Source: Pedobacter zeaxanthinifaciens (GTDB taxonomy: Bacteria > Bacteroidota > Bacteroidia > Sphingobacteriales > Sphingobacteriaceae). Taken from it: 64,000 bases of DNA. This document shows, piece by piece, positions 1 to 8,968 of this stretch. The notes beneath the pieces were generated by a model. It had not been told where the DNA came from. It saw only the letters and a program-made list of their open reading frames with translations, and searched no databases. The stretch spans positions 186,001 through 250,000 of the forward strand of contig NZ_QMHP01000005.1 in assembly GCF_003313335.1 (NCBI RefSeq), read 5' to 3'. The translations under genes were made by a program, and so were the position numbers. The stretch's first letter is position 1; each line of letters starts with the position of its first letter.

Positions 1-564
1 ATGGGGAGTATAGAGCAACTTTGTAATAAATCAATTGTACTTTCGAAAGGGACAATCGAATACTCTGGCGATACGCACAAATCTATTGAACATTACATCG
101 CTTCTAACAATAAAAAACTTCTTTATAAGCGTGTAGGGAATCAGAGCTCAATAATCAATAATTTTCATTTTGTCAATCACAATGGACAAATTACTAATCA
201 GCTTTCTTTAGGACAGCCCGCTGAGCTTGTTCTCGATCTAGATTTGGCAAAAAGTAAATCCAGTTATGAGATAGGCATAAATTTTAAAAATCAATTTGGC
301 GAATTAATCTCTCATTTAACTAGCCAAGATAATCAGCTCTTAATCAATTTTGAGACTAAAAAAATAATTATAAAAATCAATTATATCAGTTTTACCCCTG
401 GATCATACCTACTAGACATCTATCTCCTAAACAGCAATGAAATTTGTGATGGCTACGAAGGAAAATATGAATTAATTGTCGAAAACTCAACTAAAGCCTT
501 GAGACCGGGAGGTTTCCCTTCTCACGTAAAATTTTTTACTCCCTCCGAATGGAAATGCCTTTAA
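1..564 (+). CDS. Polysaccharide ABC transporter ATPase, C-terminal part (Wzt-like), 5' truncated
   Basis: The open frame runs into the window edge, so the ATG at base 1 is probably internal. The first ~35 residues (MGSIEQLCNKSIVLSKG then IEYSGD) look like the stretch just after the H-loop of O-antigen/capsule exporter ATPases, where the family has a conserved cysteine and a 'G.i...G' turn. Residues ~55-165 would be the beta-sandwich sugar-binding domain that Wzt-type proteins use to recognise the finished glycan. The Walker motifs and permease gene must lie upstream. It overlaps the next gene by 16 nt, so it is the head of the visible glycan operon. Role (inferred): ATP-driven export of an undecaprenyl-linked polysaccharide across the inner membrane. 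Confidence 0.75.
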   Translation: MGSIEQLCNKSIVLSKGTIEYSGDTHKSIEHYIASNNKKLLYKRVGNQSSIINNFHFVNHNGQITNQLSLGQPAELVLDLDLAKSKSSYEIGINFKNQFGELISHLTSQDNQLLINFETKKIIIKINYISFTPGSYLLDIYLLNSNEICDGYEGKYELIVENSTKALRPGGFPSHVKFFTPSEWKCL

Positions 565-1460
565 TATACGACTGTTTTATATTCAATAAAGAACTTGACT
601 TATTAGAACTACGTTTAGAATTTCTATATGATTATGTCGAAAAATTCGTCTTGGTAGAATCAAGTCAAACACTATCAAAAGAAGAAAAGCCACTTTTTTT
701 TGCTGAAAACATTGAACGTTTTGAAAAATACTTAGACAAGATTATTTATATCGAATGTCCTAAAAAGGAATTTGATAGCGCTTGGGATTACGAATACTTT
801 CAGCGAGATTTTATAAAACAAGGACTAAAAAACTGTAAATCGGATGATATAATTTTGATTTCTGATGTTGATGAAATCCCTAACATCCCAGATATTATTA
901 ATTCATTTGATTTAACGCAGACTTACTTAATTGAGATAGCAGTTAGCTACTACTTCTTCAATTTACAATCTCATTATAAATTTGCGTTTAATTTATGGGG
1001 GCCTTACGCTAAAATCAAAGATATAAATCTGGGCAACCGCGAAACTTATAGCGGTATAACGACTAATATTATAAGGAATAACAAAAACTTTATTGCCGGA
1101 TGGCATTTTAGTTTTTTATTCGGAACTGATATTGATATGTATATCAATAAAATTAAAAGTTTCTCACACCAGGAGTATAATACCGATTACTATTTGAATC
1201 GAAAAAGAATATTGCTAAGTGTTTTGGGAGGTGTTGATATCTTCGAAAGAAAGTCTGTCCAGTTTTTCGCAGTTCCCCTAGAGAAAGCCGTAACGAAGTT
1301 GTTGTTAGAAAAGATAAACAAGCTAAATCTTGACAAAACCTTTAATTATAAAAAATATTTTTTGCTTAAAAGCCTGTGTCATCCAATCGGTTTAAAATAT
1401 TTTTTTCAATTAAAAATGTTTCCAAAAATTAAACGAAAAATTAAACTCGTATTTAAATGA
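549..1460 (+). CDS. Glycosyltransferase family 17 protein
   Basis: The 303-residue product has the N-terminal 'IYDCFIFNKELDLLELRL' pattern and the ISDVDEIPN motif (DVDE at 106-109) of GT17, the family named for beta-1,4-mannosyl-glycoprotein N-acetylglucosaminyltransferase and common in bacterial polysaccharide loci. The DVD triplet is the likely metal/nucleotide-sugar ligand. Two starts are possible (MEM or the Met at residue 3). No signal peptide or membrane span, so it probably acts at the cytoplasmic face. It overlaps both neighbours (16 nt and 4 nt), implying translational coupling. Donor and acceptor sugars cannot be read from the sequence. Confidence 0.85.
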   Translation: MEMPLIYDCFIFNKELDLLELRLEFLYDYVEKFVLVESSQTLSKEEKPLFFAENIERFEKYLDKIIYIECPKKEFDSAWDYEYFQRDFIKQGLKNCKSDDIILISDVDEIPNIPDIINSFDLTQTYLIEIAVSYYFFNLQSHYKFAFNLWGPYAKIKDINLGNRETYSGITTNIIRNNKNFIAGWHFSFLFGTDIDMYINKIKSFSHQEYNTDYYLNRKRILLSVLGGVDIFERKSVQFFAVPLEKAVTKLLLEKINKLNLDKTFNYKKYFLLKSLCHPIGLKYFFQLKMFPKIKRKIKLVFK

Positions 1461-2080
1461 TCAAGCAAAATATCCAGCATTTTTTAGGAAAAATATTGTT
1501 TTATATGGGGGAAAAATGTATAAAACCTCTTATTCTCAATTATAGAAATACCGTTTTAAAAAGACAACTAAAAGGTGTTGGGGAAAATTTCTTTGTAGAA
1601 TCAGATCATAAAATCTTAAACCCACACTATATCTCAATAGGAAATAATTTTTACGCATGGAATCAATGTAGAATTGAAGCAATTGATTCGTATTATAAAG
1701 AAAAATATCAACCAACTATAATGATTGGAGAAAATGTCAGTATAGGACCCTACTTTCATTTGGGCTGTATCAACCAAATAATAATTGGGAATAACGTTCT
1801 AATTGGAAGTAAGGTATTTATTACAGATCACACACATGGAAAGGTGGATAAATTAAAAGACTTAGATCTTCCGCCTGAAAAAAGAAAATTAGCGAGTAAA
1901 GGTTCCGTAATAATCGGAGAGTCTACCTGGATAGGCGACGCTGTATGTATTCTTTCGGGCGTTAAAATTGGCAAAAATGTAATTATCGGTGCAAATAGTG
2001 TTGTTACAAGAGATGTTCCAGACAATGCAATTATTGGTGGGGTTCCTGCAAGATTAATTCGGATTATAGATGGAAAATAA
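1457..2080 (+). CDS. Left-handed beta-helix acyltransferase (O-acetyltransferase type)
   Basis: The 207-residue protein carries hexapeptide repeats ([LIV]-G-x4) at ~88-122 and ~150-192, the signature of the trimeric LbH acyltransferases. The ITDHTHG segment (His125/His127) matches the catalytic-His loop of the maltose/galactoside/serine O-acetyltransferase group, and the C-terminal 'VIGANSVVTRDVPDNAIIGGVPAR' type ending (residues ~174-200) is typical. It probably acetylates a sugar of the repeat unit or a nucleotide-sugar precursor using acetyl-CoA in the cytoplasm. The start overlaps the preceding stop by 4 nt and the 3' end overlaps the next gene by 11 nt. Confidence 0.88.
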   Translation: MIKQNIQHFLGKILFYMGEKCIKPLILNYRNTVLKRQLKGVGENFFVESDHKILNPHYISIGNNFYAWNQCRIEAIDSYYKEKYQPTIMIGENVSIGPYFHLGCINQIIIGNNVLIGSKVFITDHTHGKVDKLKDLDLPPEKRKLASKGSVIIGESTWIGDAVCILSGVKIGKNVIIGANSVVTRDVPDNAIIGGVPARLIRIIDGK

Positions 2081-2867
2081 GGTTACAGTAGATATCATTA
2101 TTCTTAGTTACGCAAAAAATGATTTTTTCAAAGAAATCACAGAAAATGCTGTAAACACTATTAACTCTGCTAACGATTCATATGAAAAAAAAATAATAGT
2201 TGTAGAATCAAACTCTGGATTAAAAGGATATCAATATCCGTTTACAAACACTATTTACCCAAATACCAAGTTTGGATATAACAAATTTATAAATATTGGC
2301 TTAAAGCATTCGAATGCTGATTTCGTATGTATAGCAAATAATGATCTTACATTTGATAAAGAATGGTTAAATAACATCATTGAAGCTTTCAATAGAAACC
2401 CAGAACTAGCTAGTGCCTCACCAATATGTCCAGAAAATCATAAGAAATATCAAATCTTTCCGAATTCGGGAATTTATGAAGGTTATAGAACTGCGATAGA
2501 ATTATCTGGATGGTGCTTAGTATTCAGAAGAGAAATACTGAAGTTCAACTTATTCGACAACAACCTAAGTTTTTGGTATTGTGACAACGACTATGCTAAT
2601 ACTCTTAAGAAAAATAATCTAAAACATGCACTTGTAACTAAATCAATAGTTCACCATTTAGAGAGTATTACTTTAAAAGGAGAAAGCCCCAAAAAACAAA
2701 GTCAATTAACTTTTAGAGAGAAAATATACTTTGATTATAAATGGGAGCATAAGAACTGGAAAAAATATAAATACCGACAACTAAGATTTGACTATCCATT
2801 TTTTCGAAGAATGATAGATAATACCATTAATTTATTTAAAACAGCCGTGAAACTTTGGAAAAAATAG
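2070..2867 (+). CDS. Glycosyltransferase family 2 (rhamnosyltransferase-like)
   Basis: A 265-residue GT-A fold protein: N-terminal 'VDIIILSYAKND' strand, a VVESNSG turn in place of the usual DDxS, the IANNDLTFD segment as the DxD-equivalent, and SGWCLVFRRE / FWYCDNDYA around 150-180 as in rhamnosyltransferase-type GT2 enzymes that modify extracellular glycans. No membrane segments. It overlaps the following GT2 gene by 13 nt. Expected to transfer one sugar from a nucleotide donor during repeat-unit assembly; the specific linkage cannot be predicted. Confidence 0.85.
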   Translation: MENKVTVDIIILSYAKNDFFKEITENAVNTINSANDSYEKKIIVVESNSGLKGYQYPFTNTIYPNTKFGYNKFINIGLKHSNADFVCIANNDLTFDKEWLNNIIEAFNRNPELASASPICPENHKKYQIFPNSGIYEGYRTAIELSGWCLVFRREILKFNLFDNNLSFWYCDNDYANTLKKNNLKHALVTKSIVHHLESITLKGESPKKQSQLTFREKIYFDYKWEHKNWKKYKYRQLRFDYPFFRRMIDNTINLFKTAVKLWKK

Positions 2868-3808
2868 ATGTAATACTTCCTGTATATAACTGTGAGCATT
2901 ACTTGGAGAAATCGCTGAATAATTTAAAAAATCAATCATTTGTCCATCTAAACATTTTTGCTATAGATGATTGCTCTACCGATCAATCTTTTAACGTTTT
3001 AACAAGTAAGAGTAGTCCAAACTTTTTTGCCTCAAAAAATCACGAAAACCTAGGCAATTTAAAAACGATTAATAAGCTTTTATCTAAAACAAAGAATTCT
3101 TACATAGCTTTTCAAGATGCTGATGACTGGTCAGAGTCTACTAGATTAGAAAAACAGCTTAAATTCTTATTAAAAAATAATTTAGATTTTTGTTTCACCA
3201 ATTACTACAAAACAAATGAACATGGCGACAAACTGCTACATTCTCTAGAGCTAGAAAGCGATGTTATTTTAAGAAGTGATAATGCAGTAAAATATCAAGA
3301 CCAAATTTGCTTTGCCTCAATTTTAATGAAGAGGAATGTATATGAAAAAATTGGTGGATTCAACGAATATTTCAATGGAATAGGTGGAGCCGATATCGAA
3401 TGGTACTATCGAGCAATAAAAGCTGAGTTCAAAGCGGGCATCTTAAATTCTCCACTTTATTATTATCGGAATAATCCTCAATCTTATACGAGTACTGTCT
3501 CATTGGATCCGAGAAAATATATATCAACTTCAATAGCAAGATTCAGCTACGAAGAAAATATCCATCTTGATAATAATTCTGGTGTTGAGAAGAAAAAATT
3601 GAATGACTTTATATCTACTGAGTTGAAGAAAATTGGATTTTCAAAGAAAGAAAATTTAAGAAAGTATATTGTTCAGACTGTCAAAAAACATCAGTATTTA
3701 AAATCTCTCGTTCTCGTATTACATTACTTAGTTATCAGGCCGTTGTCTCTTAAAGATTTTGCAATAATCAAGTATATAATATACCATATGAAACATGAGC
3801 AAAGTTAA
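2855..3808 (+). CDS. Glycosyltransferase family 2 (paralogue of the next gene)
   Basis: A 317-residue inverting GT2. Visible motifs: DVILPVYNCEHYL at 5-17, IDDCSTD at 38-43, and FQDADDWS (87-93) carrying the DxD metal-binding residues. The IGGADIEWYYRA segment matches the acceptor/catalytic ED-type region. It closely resembles the following gene, including FQDADDWS and the later YYRNNP / FYRENP motifs, suggesting a tandem duplication. The C-terminal ~60 residues are hydrophobic and basic, possibly membrane-associated. Its end overlaps the next start by 14 nt. Confidence 0.87.
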   Translation: MEKIDVILPVYNCEHYLEKSLNNLKNQSFVHLNIFAIDDCSTDQSFNVLTSKSSPNFFASKNHENLGNLKTINKLLSKTKNSYIAFQDADDWSESTRLEKQLKFLLKNNLDFCFTNYYKTNEHGDKLLHSLELESDVILRSDNAVKYQDQICFASILMKRNVYEKIGGFNEYFNGIGGADIEWYYRAIKAEFKAGILNSPLYYYRNNPQSYTSTVSLDPRKYISTSIARFSYEENIHLDNNSGVEKKKLNDFISTELKKIGFSKKENLRKYIVQTVKKHQYLKSLVLVLHYLVIRPLSLKDFAIIKYIIYHMKHEQS

Positions 3809-4775
3809 AATATCAGTTTTGATGTGCCTTTATAATGCGGAAGATTTCGTGGAGCAAGCGATAAACAGCATTATAGATCAATCCTTTAATGAATGGGAAC
3901 TGTTAATAGGAGATGATTGCTCAACTGACAGAAGTTTAGAAATAGCGGAGCACTTTGCTTCGAAAGACGATAGAATAAAAATCTTTAAAAATGATAAAAA
4001 TTTGGGCTATTTGTTAAACACAAATAGTCTTTGGCACAAAGCGCAAGGTAACTATATAACATTTCAAGATGCAGACGACTGGTCGGATAAAAATAGACTT
4101 ACTTTACAGTATAATTTTATAAGAGAAAAACAGATTGACATATGTTCATCGAATTTTATGCGAGTGAATTTAAAGGGTATTAAGACGTCTGTAGGGAGCA
4201 TTGAAGCAAGAGAAAAGTTAACTTATAGCGATCTATATTCAGAATTTGCAAGACATCGAAAACTTCCGGTATTCACTGGATCACTTTTTTTAAATAAAAA
4301 AGTCAGCGATGAAGTTGGTATGTATAAAAGCTTTTTCTCGAGGAAATGTGGAGAAGACGCAGATTGGATTTTAAGGGCATCTAGATCTTTTAAAGTTGGG
4401 ACACTTCCTGAAATTCTGTATTTCTATAGAGAAAACCCGAGAGGAGTGACTCAAAATATCTCAATAGATAGCCTAGTAAATAATGATTTAATATTTAACA
4501 TACACGAAAAATATATTAATTACGGAATTGATTTACTTGAAGATGATTATGCTAACGACCTGATTCAAATAGAAACACGCTTAAAGAGGAAATACGTAAA
4601 GGATATTTCTTCAGTTTATTATGAAAAAGTAAAAAACGGAATATACCATCAACTTTGGCTTTTTTCCCTAAAGAATATCTTACTAGCAATTAAAGCAAAA
4701 CCATTCCGTTCTATTTATTATAGAACATTGTTTTTTATTTTAAAAAGCTCATTAAAAGTAAAAAGCAACAGATAA
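3795..4775 (+). CDS. Glycosyltransferase family 2
   Basis: A 326-residue GT2 with ISVLMCLYNAEDFV (6-19), IGDDCSTD (38-45), FQDADDWSD (90-98) and a GEDADWILRA catalytic/acceptor segment. It is paralogous to the preceding gene but has an unrelated linker before the basic, hydrophobic tail. The TAA stop (4773-4775) lies inside the 5' arm of a perfect 12-bp hairpin, so this gene probably ends one transcriptional segment. Sugar specificity is unknown. Confidence 0.87.
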   Translation: MSKVKISVLMCLYNAEDFVEQAINSIIDQSFNEWELLIGDDCSTDRSLEIAEHFASKDDRIKIFKNDKNLGYLLNTNSLWHKAQGNYITFQDADDWSDKNRLTLQYNFIREKQIDICSSNFMRVNLKGIKTSVGSIEAREKLTYSDLYSEFARHRKLPVFTGSLFLNKKVSDEVGMYKSFFSRKCGEDADWILRASRSFKVGTLPEILYFYRENPRGVTQNISIDSLVNNDLIFNIHEKYINYGIDLLEDDYANDLIQIETRLKRKYVKDISSVYYEKVKNGIYHQLWLFSLKNILLAIKAKPFRSIYYRTLFFILKSSLKVKSNR

Positions 4776-4797
4776 CAATATCTTGTTATCTGTTTTT
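4767..4797 (+). terminator. Perfect 12-bp hairpin with short U-tract overlapping a stop codon
   Basis: Arms AACAGATAACAA (4767-4778) and TTGTTATCTGTT (4783-4794) are exact inverted complements around a 4-nt loop, followed by TTT. The stop codon of the upstream glycosyltransferase is within the 5' arm. This looks like an intrinsic or partial terminator inside the glycan operon. It also shows that the TTG at 4783 is not a credible start for the next gene. Confidence 0.7.
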
Positions 4798-4842
4798 AAG
4801 TTCATTTCCTTCGTTAAAATGTTGACTTCCAGACAGTGTGAT

Positions 4843-5775
4843 ATGCAAAAAAAAAATCCAAAAGTACTTTCAATAATCGTTACTTACAATGCGCTAAGAA
4901 ATGATTGGATTAACCTTTGTTTATCTTCTTTAGGCAAATCTGAAGAACCTACCGATATCATAGTTGTAGACAATGCTTCTACCGACAACACTGTTGATTA
5001 TATTAAAAGTCATTTTCCTGTAGTCGATGTGCACCAATCAAAAACTAATTTAGGATTTGGTAGTGCAAATAACATCGCTCTAAAAAAATGTCTAGAAAGA
5101 GACTACGATTTTGCATTTCTGTTAAATCAAGATGCCTGGATCGACAAAAGCACTATAAAACTTTTAGTTTCAGTAAGTTTGGCGGAACCAAACTTTGGCG
5201 TTATCAGCCCTATACATTTGAATGGTGATGGATCGAAGTTAGATAAAAACTTCAGCAACTGCTTAACGCCTCAAAAATGCAAGGGTTTTTTAGATGATGT
5301 ATATTTCAATAGAGTAAAAGACAATATCTACGAGGCAGAAACCTCTAATGCTGCCGCTTGGCTAATTACTAAAGAATGTATTAAAAATGTAGGTGGATTT
5401 AGCCCTACTTTTTTTCACTATGCCGAAGATGACAACTATCTAACTAGAGTCAAATTCCATAGTTTCAAACACGGTATTTTCGCAAAAGCGGTAATATATC
5501 ATGATAGGGAAGACAGGAAAGTCAGTCTTACGTTGAAAAATGAAATTGATGGGGAGATAAGAAAAATGTTATTACTATTTTCTGATCCAAATTTGAAAAA
5601 AAAATATGCTTTGTTTTCGATAAGTCTTATAAAAGAAATATTGAGATATTTTCTAATTGGCGATTTTAGAAACGTGAATGTACGTTACAAGCTGTTAACA
5701 TACTTATTTAACAAAAGAAATAATATCATTAGAAACAAAATGATTACAAAAAAATCAGGACCTTCTTTTCTATAA
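4843..5775 (+). CDS. Glycosyltransferase family 2 (rhamnosyltransferase-like)
   Basis: The 310-residue product begins MQKKNPKVLSIIVTYNA, the standard beta-1 strand of GT2 enzymes; VVDNASTDNT and a KTNLGFGSANN motif follow, then LLNQDAWID as the DxD-equivalent. NLGFG..N and AAWLITKE are characteristic of the rhamnosyltransferase (WbbL-like) subgroup. ATG 4843 was chosen because upstream in-frame starts (TTG 4783, ATG 4819) fall in or just after a hairpin and would add a non-homologous tail. The C-terminus (~240-310) is basic and hydrophobic, consistent with membrane association. The product would add a deoxyhexose or similar sugar. Confidence 0.85.
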   Translation: MQKKNPKVLSIIVTYNALRNDWINLCLSSLGKSEEPTDIIVVDNASTDNTVDYIKSHFPVVDVHQSKTNLGFGSANNIALKKCLERDYDFAFLLNQDAWIDKSTIKLLVSVSLAEPNFGVISPIHLNGDGSKLDKNFSNCLTPQKCKGFLDDVYFNRVKDNIYEAETSNAAAWLITKECIKNVGGFSPTFFHYAEDDNYLTRVKFHSFKHGIFAKAVIYHDREDRKVSLTLKNEIDGEIRKMLLLFSDPNLKKKYALFSISLIKEILRYFLIGDFRNVNVRYKLLTYLFNKRNNIIRNKMITKKSGPSFL

Positions 5776-5791
5776 TTTGCCCTCTTAAAAA

Positions 5792-6730
5792 ATGACAAAC
5801 TTAATTATAACCTCTGGAAATAGCAGAAACTATAACCAAATAGAAAACTTTATTTCTTCCCTAAGAAAAAATGCAAATTATGATGGGCTAATTGCAGTTT
5901 GTGACAATGAAATAAGTGGAGAATGGGATAAACCCGGCACATGGTTAAGAGAGGGTTCATTTACGCAAGAACAAACAGGAACTATAAAAAGCTGGGGTGC
6001 ACAAATATTTACCTTACAAGATTTAATCTCAAATAATGAAGTTGATGAGCATATTATTGAAAGCATTAAATCTCCTACACAACGATATCCATATAAATTT
6101 ATATACAACTGCTTGATAAGCAAGCATTATTTAAATAAAGTTGATGCGGTTTTATATTTCGACAGTGACGTATACTTCCAAAAAAATATAGATCCCATAT
6201 TTGATGTAATTGCTCTTGAAAAAATAAACGTGGTAAAGGAGTTTAATAAAATTAAAGATAACTACTATCTAAATAATTGGATTAAGTATTCCAACTTCGA
6301 CAAGTTGAGCTCACAAGAACATTACTTATCTACTATGTTAAATGCAGATAATTATTGTACTGGATTCTATGGAGGCGGAATCACTGCATTCCACAATTTT
6401 AATTTACTGGCTTTATTAATCACCTCCAATAAATTTATTAATTTTTATAGTGATCAGCCTCTTTTTAATATTTTAACCTCATTTTTTAATTATCCAATTA
6501 ATGAAATCAGCTACGAAAATTGCTTACATATTGGAGAACTTGAAGAAACCGCATACACTTGGCAAAATAAATACGTTTCATACAAAAATATAGTACCAAT
6601 ATCTGTCCATTTAAATGGAGGCAGGTACAATGAACTCGTAAAAGCAATGAACGGCGAGAAAGTACTTCCGCCAAAAAAAGATCTAATTAAAAAAATTAAA
6701 TCAATAATTCGTAAAGTAATTAAACGTTGA
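5792..6730 (+). CDS. GT-A fold glycosyltransferase, GT8-like, specificity unknown
   Basis: 312 residues. I do not recognise a named family, but AVLYFDSDVYFQ (119-130) with DSD at 124-126 is the metal-binding DxD of GT8/GT-A enzymes, and VHLNGGRYN near residue 270 resembles the C-terminal His ligand these proteins use. TGFYGGGITAFH around 187-198 fits the acceptor-site loop. No signal peptide, no transmembrane segment. It sits between two GT2 genes and overlaps the next start by 4 nt (TTGA), so it is likely another sugar-transfer step of the same polymer. Confidence 0.65.
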   Translation: MTNLIITSGNSRNYNQIENFISSLRKNANYDGLIAVCDNEISGEWDKPGTWLREGSFTQEQTGTIKSWGAQIFTLQDLISNNEVDEHIIESIKSPTQRYPYKFIYNCLISKHYLNKVDAVLYFDSDVYFQKNIDPIFDVIALEKINVVKEFNKIKDNYYLNNWIKYSNFDKLSSQEHYLSTMLNADNYCTGFYGGGITAFHNFNLLALLITSNKFINFYSDQPLFNILTSFFNYPINEISYENCLHIGELEETAYTWQNKYVSYKNIVPISVHLNGGRYNELVKAMNGEKVLPPKKDLIKKIKSIIRKVIKR

Positions 6731-7686
6731 TTAAACCTCTTGTTTCTGTCTGCATACCATGTTTCAATGCAGAAAAATATCTTTTTGAAACTATTAATTG
6801 CTTAATTAGTCAAGACTATGAAAATTTAGAAATTTTAATTGTCGACGATAATTCTACAGATAGCAGTTTCCAGATAATAGAAAAATTAGCTTTAAAATTT
6901 GACAAAATAAGATATAAAAAATCCGTAAGAAAGGGAGCCGCTGCTGCTAGAAATCAAGCCTATGACTTGAGTAGCGGAGACTTTATCATATTTTTTGATG
7001 CTGACGATTTAGTGGAGCCAAAATTTATATCTAGTCAGCTACAAACATTGAACTTCAATATTGAAGATTGTGTTATCTCTTCATGGGGAAGATTTACAAA
7101 AACAAAGGAGACATTTTTGCTTGACAGCACGAGTGTTTGTAGAGATCTTTCTTTTTATGAGTGGATCATATACTACTGGTCAAATACGTCGAACATGACA
7201 ATTCCAGGTAGAATATTGATACCGAGAAACGTTGTAGATAAGTCCGGTGGTTGGGATGAAAATCTTTCACTTAACGATGACTTTCAATTCTTCACGAATA
7301 TTTTCAGTCAAGTAAAAACTATTAAATACAACAATGAGGGAAGACTATTTTATCGCTCTAATATTGACGGCCTATCTACAAAAACCCTTAGTTATGAGTC
7401 GCAACTATCAAACTTCAAATCAATAAATCAAGCTAGCGATATTGCACTATCAAAATTCAATGACATCAAAGTAAAGCAGGCTTGCGTGAACCTTTTTCAA
7501 AAATTCATTTTCGATATATATCCGAAGCATGCAAGTTTACAAAGATCAGCAAAACAAAAAATTGATTCGATTGGATTAACTCCTTCTATAAAATTCGTAA
7601 GCGGCGGTTTCACGAAAATTTTATCCTCTGTAATCGGCTGGAAAGCGACTAAGAAAATTAAATATCTTATCAAAGGACGATACTGA
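6727..7686 (+). CDS. Glycosyltransferase family 2
   Basis: 319 residues starting at TTG 6727, which overlaps the upstream TGA in a TTGA junction. Motifs: VSVCIPCFNAEKYL (7-20), VDDNSTDSS (39-47), GAAAARNQA, and FFDADDL (89-95) with the DxD residues. WDENLSLNDDFQF supplies the [E/N]D catalytic region. The last ~60 residues are basic with hydrophobic patches. No donor can be assigned. There is a 76-nt gap with no evident gene before the next start. Confidence 0.87.
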   Translation: MIKPLVSVCIPCFNAEKYLFETINCLISQDYENLEILIVDDNSTDSSFQIIEKLALKFDKIRYKKSVRKGAAAARNQAYDLSSGDFIIFFDADDLVEPKFISSQLQTLNFNIEDCVISSWGRFTKTKETFLLDSTSVCRDLSFYEWIIYYWSNTSNMTIPGRILIPRNVVDKSGGWDENLSLNDDFQFFTNIFSQVKTIKYNNEGRLFYRSNIDGLSTKTLSYESQLSNFKSINQASDIALSKFNDIKVKQACVNLFQKFIFDIYPKHASLQRSAKQKIDSIGLTPSIKFVSGGFTKILSSVIGWKATKKIKYLIKGRY

Positions 7687-7762
7687 TTAAAGCTCGATTT
7701 ATGATTATTAATGTATTTACAATAAAATCTTTTGAGGAATTTGCTCATTTAACTAATAGCTA

Positions 7763-8968
7763 TTGAAAAATATATCAATAAGTACAACAACTCACCTCTG
7801 CAATAATCCGAGACTTGTGAAAGAATTGTCTAGTCTTTCCGTGATGCCAAAATACAGAGTGGAAGTTATTTACTTTCTATTTGATTTAGAAAAAACTAAG
7901 TTTGATGAAGAGATTATTTCCAGATATCCTAACATAAAATTCCGGCCAATTTACTGGTATCGAAATACACCTTCAAGGGTATTAGGTTCAACCATGTCTA
8001 AGTTATTTAGAATAATTCACCAGTATTTCAAAATCTGTATTTGGCCAGAACAACAAATATTTCCCGGATACCTAAAATTATTACGTCAGATAAAAAAATC
8101 GGACGCAGCGCTTTATCACGGACACAATTTGGGATCATTAGCTGCAATAGTTAAAGTAGCTAAAAGAAAAAATAAAAAGGTAATTTTTGATGCGGAGGAT
8201 TTTCACCGAGGAGAAGCAAGTAGCTTAAATCTGATGCATAGGTTAACTCTTTGTGTTGAAAACAAATATATCTCCAAACTTGATACCTTGATTAGTGCAA
8301 GTCCACTAATTACCAAAGAATATCAAAAATTATATCAAAATATCAACCACGTTAATATCAATAACGTATTTGATATTAACACTCATAAAAAAACCGTCAA
8401 GTCAAAATTTGAATTAAATTGTGTATGGTTTTCTCAAGTTGTTGGATTAGATAGAGGATTACAAGATATCATAAAAGCGATTAATGAAGTAAAAATAGGA
8501 AGTATTAAGTTAGATATTATAGGCAGCGTTGACGAACATACTAAGTATACACTTCTATCATTAAATAAGAATCCTTTACACGAAATCAACTTCATCCTGC
8601 CGCTATCTCCTACGGCGCTAGATAGCATACTTGTGAACTACGAAATTGGTATCGCTTCTGAGACCTCGCCCAATTATAATCGAGAAATTTGCTTAACAAA
8701 TAAAATATTTCAGTATATAACAGCAGGCCTTGCAATTTTAGCATCCAACACCCATGCACAAGCAAATTTAATGGAAGAAACACCAGGTATAGGATTTGTC
8801 TATCCACGGAATAATCACTTAGCTATCAATAAAATACTATGTAATTGGATTACCAACAAAGAGTTGCTTAGAGAAAATCAAAATAATGCAAAAAGTATCT
8901 CAACAGTTAAATACAATTGGCAAGTAGAACAAATGAAATTCCTTGATACTTTAGAAAATGTCATTTAA
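7763..8968 (+). CDS. GT-B glycosyltransferase (GT4-like)
   Basis: 401 residues from a TTG start (MKNISISTTTHLCNNPRL). The N-terminal half has VIFDAEDFHRGEAS, resembling the acceptor-domain loop of GT4-type enzymes; the C-terminal half has NREICLTNKIFQYITAGLAILAS, which aligns with the donor-binding E-x7-E region of GT4, although the first acidic residue is displaced. Retaining transfer from a nucleotide sugar is the expected chemistry. It overlaps the next gene by 11 nt. Assignment to GT4 rather than another GT-B family is inference. Confidence 0.68.
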   Translation: MKNISISTTTHLCNNPRLVKELSSLSVMPKYRVEVIYFLFDLEKTKFDEEIISRYPNIKFRPIYWYRNTPSRVLGSTMSKLFRIIHQYFKICIWPEQQIFPGYLKLLRQIKKSDAALYHGHNLGSLAAIVKVAKRKNKKVIFDAEDFHRGEASSLNLMHRLTLCVENKYISKLDTLISASPLITKEYQKLYQNINHVNINNVFDINTHKKTVKSKFELNCVWFSQVVGLDRGLQDIIKAINEVKIGSIKLDIIGSVDEHTKYTLLSLNKNPLHEINFILPLSPTALDSILVNYEIGIASETSPNYNREICLTNKIFQYITAGLAILASNTHAQANLMEETPGIGFVYPRNNHLAINKILCNWITNKELLRENQNNAKSISTVKYNWQVEQMKFLDTLENVI

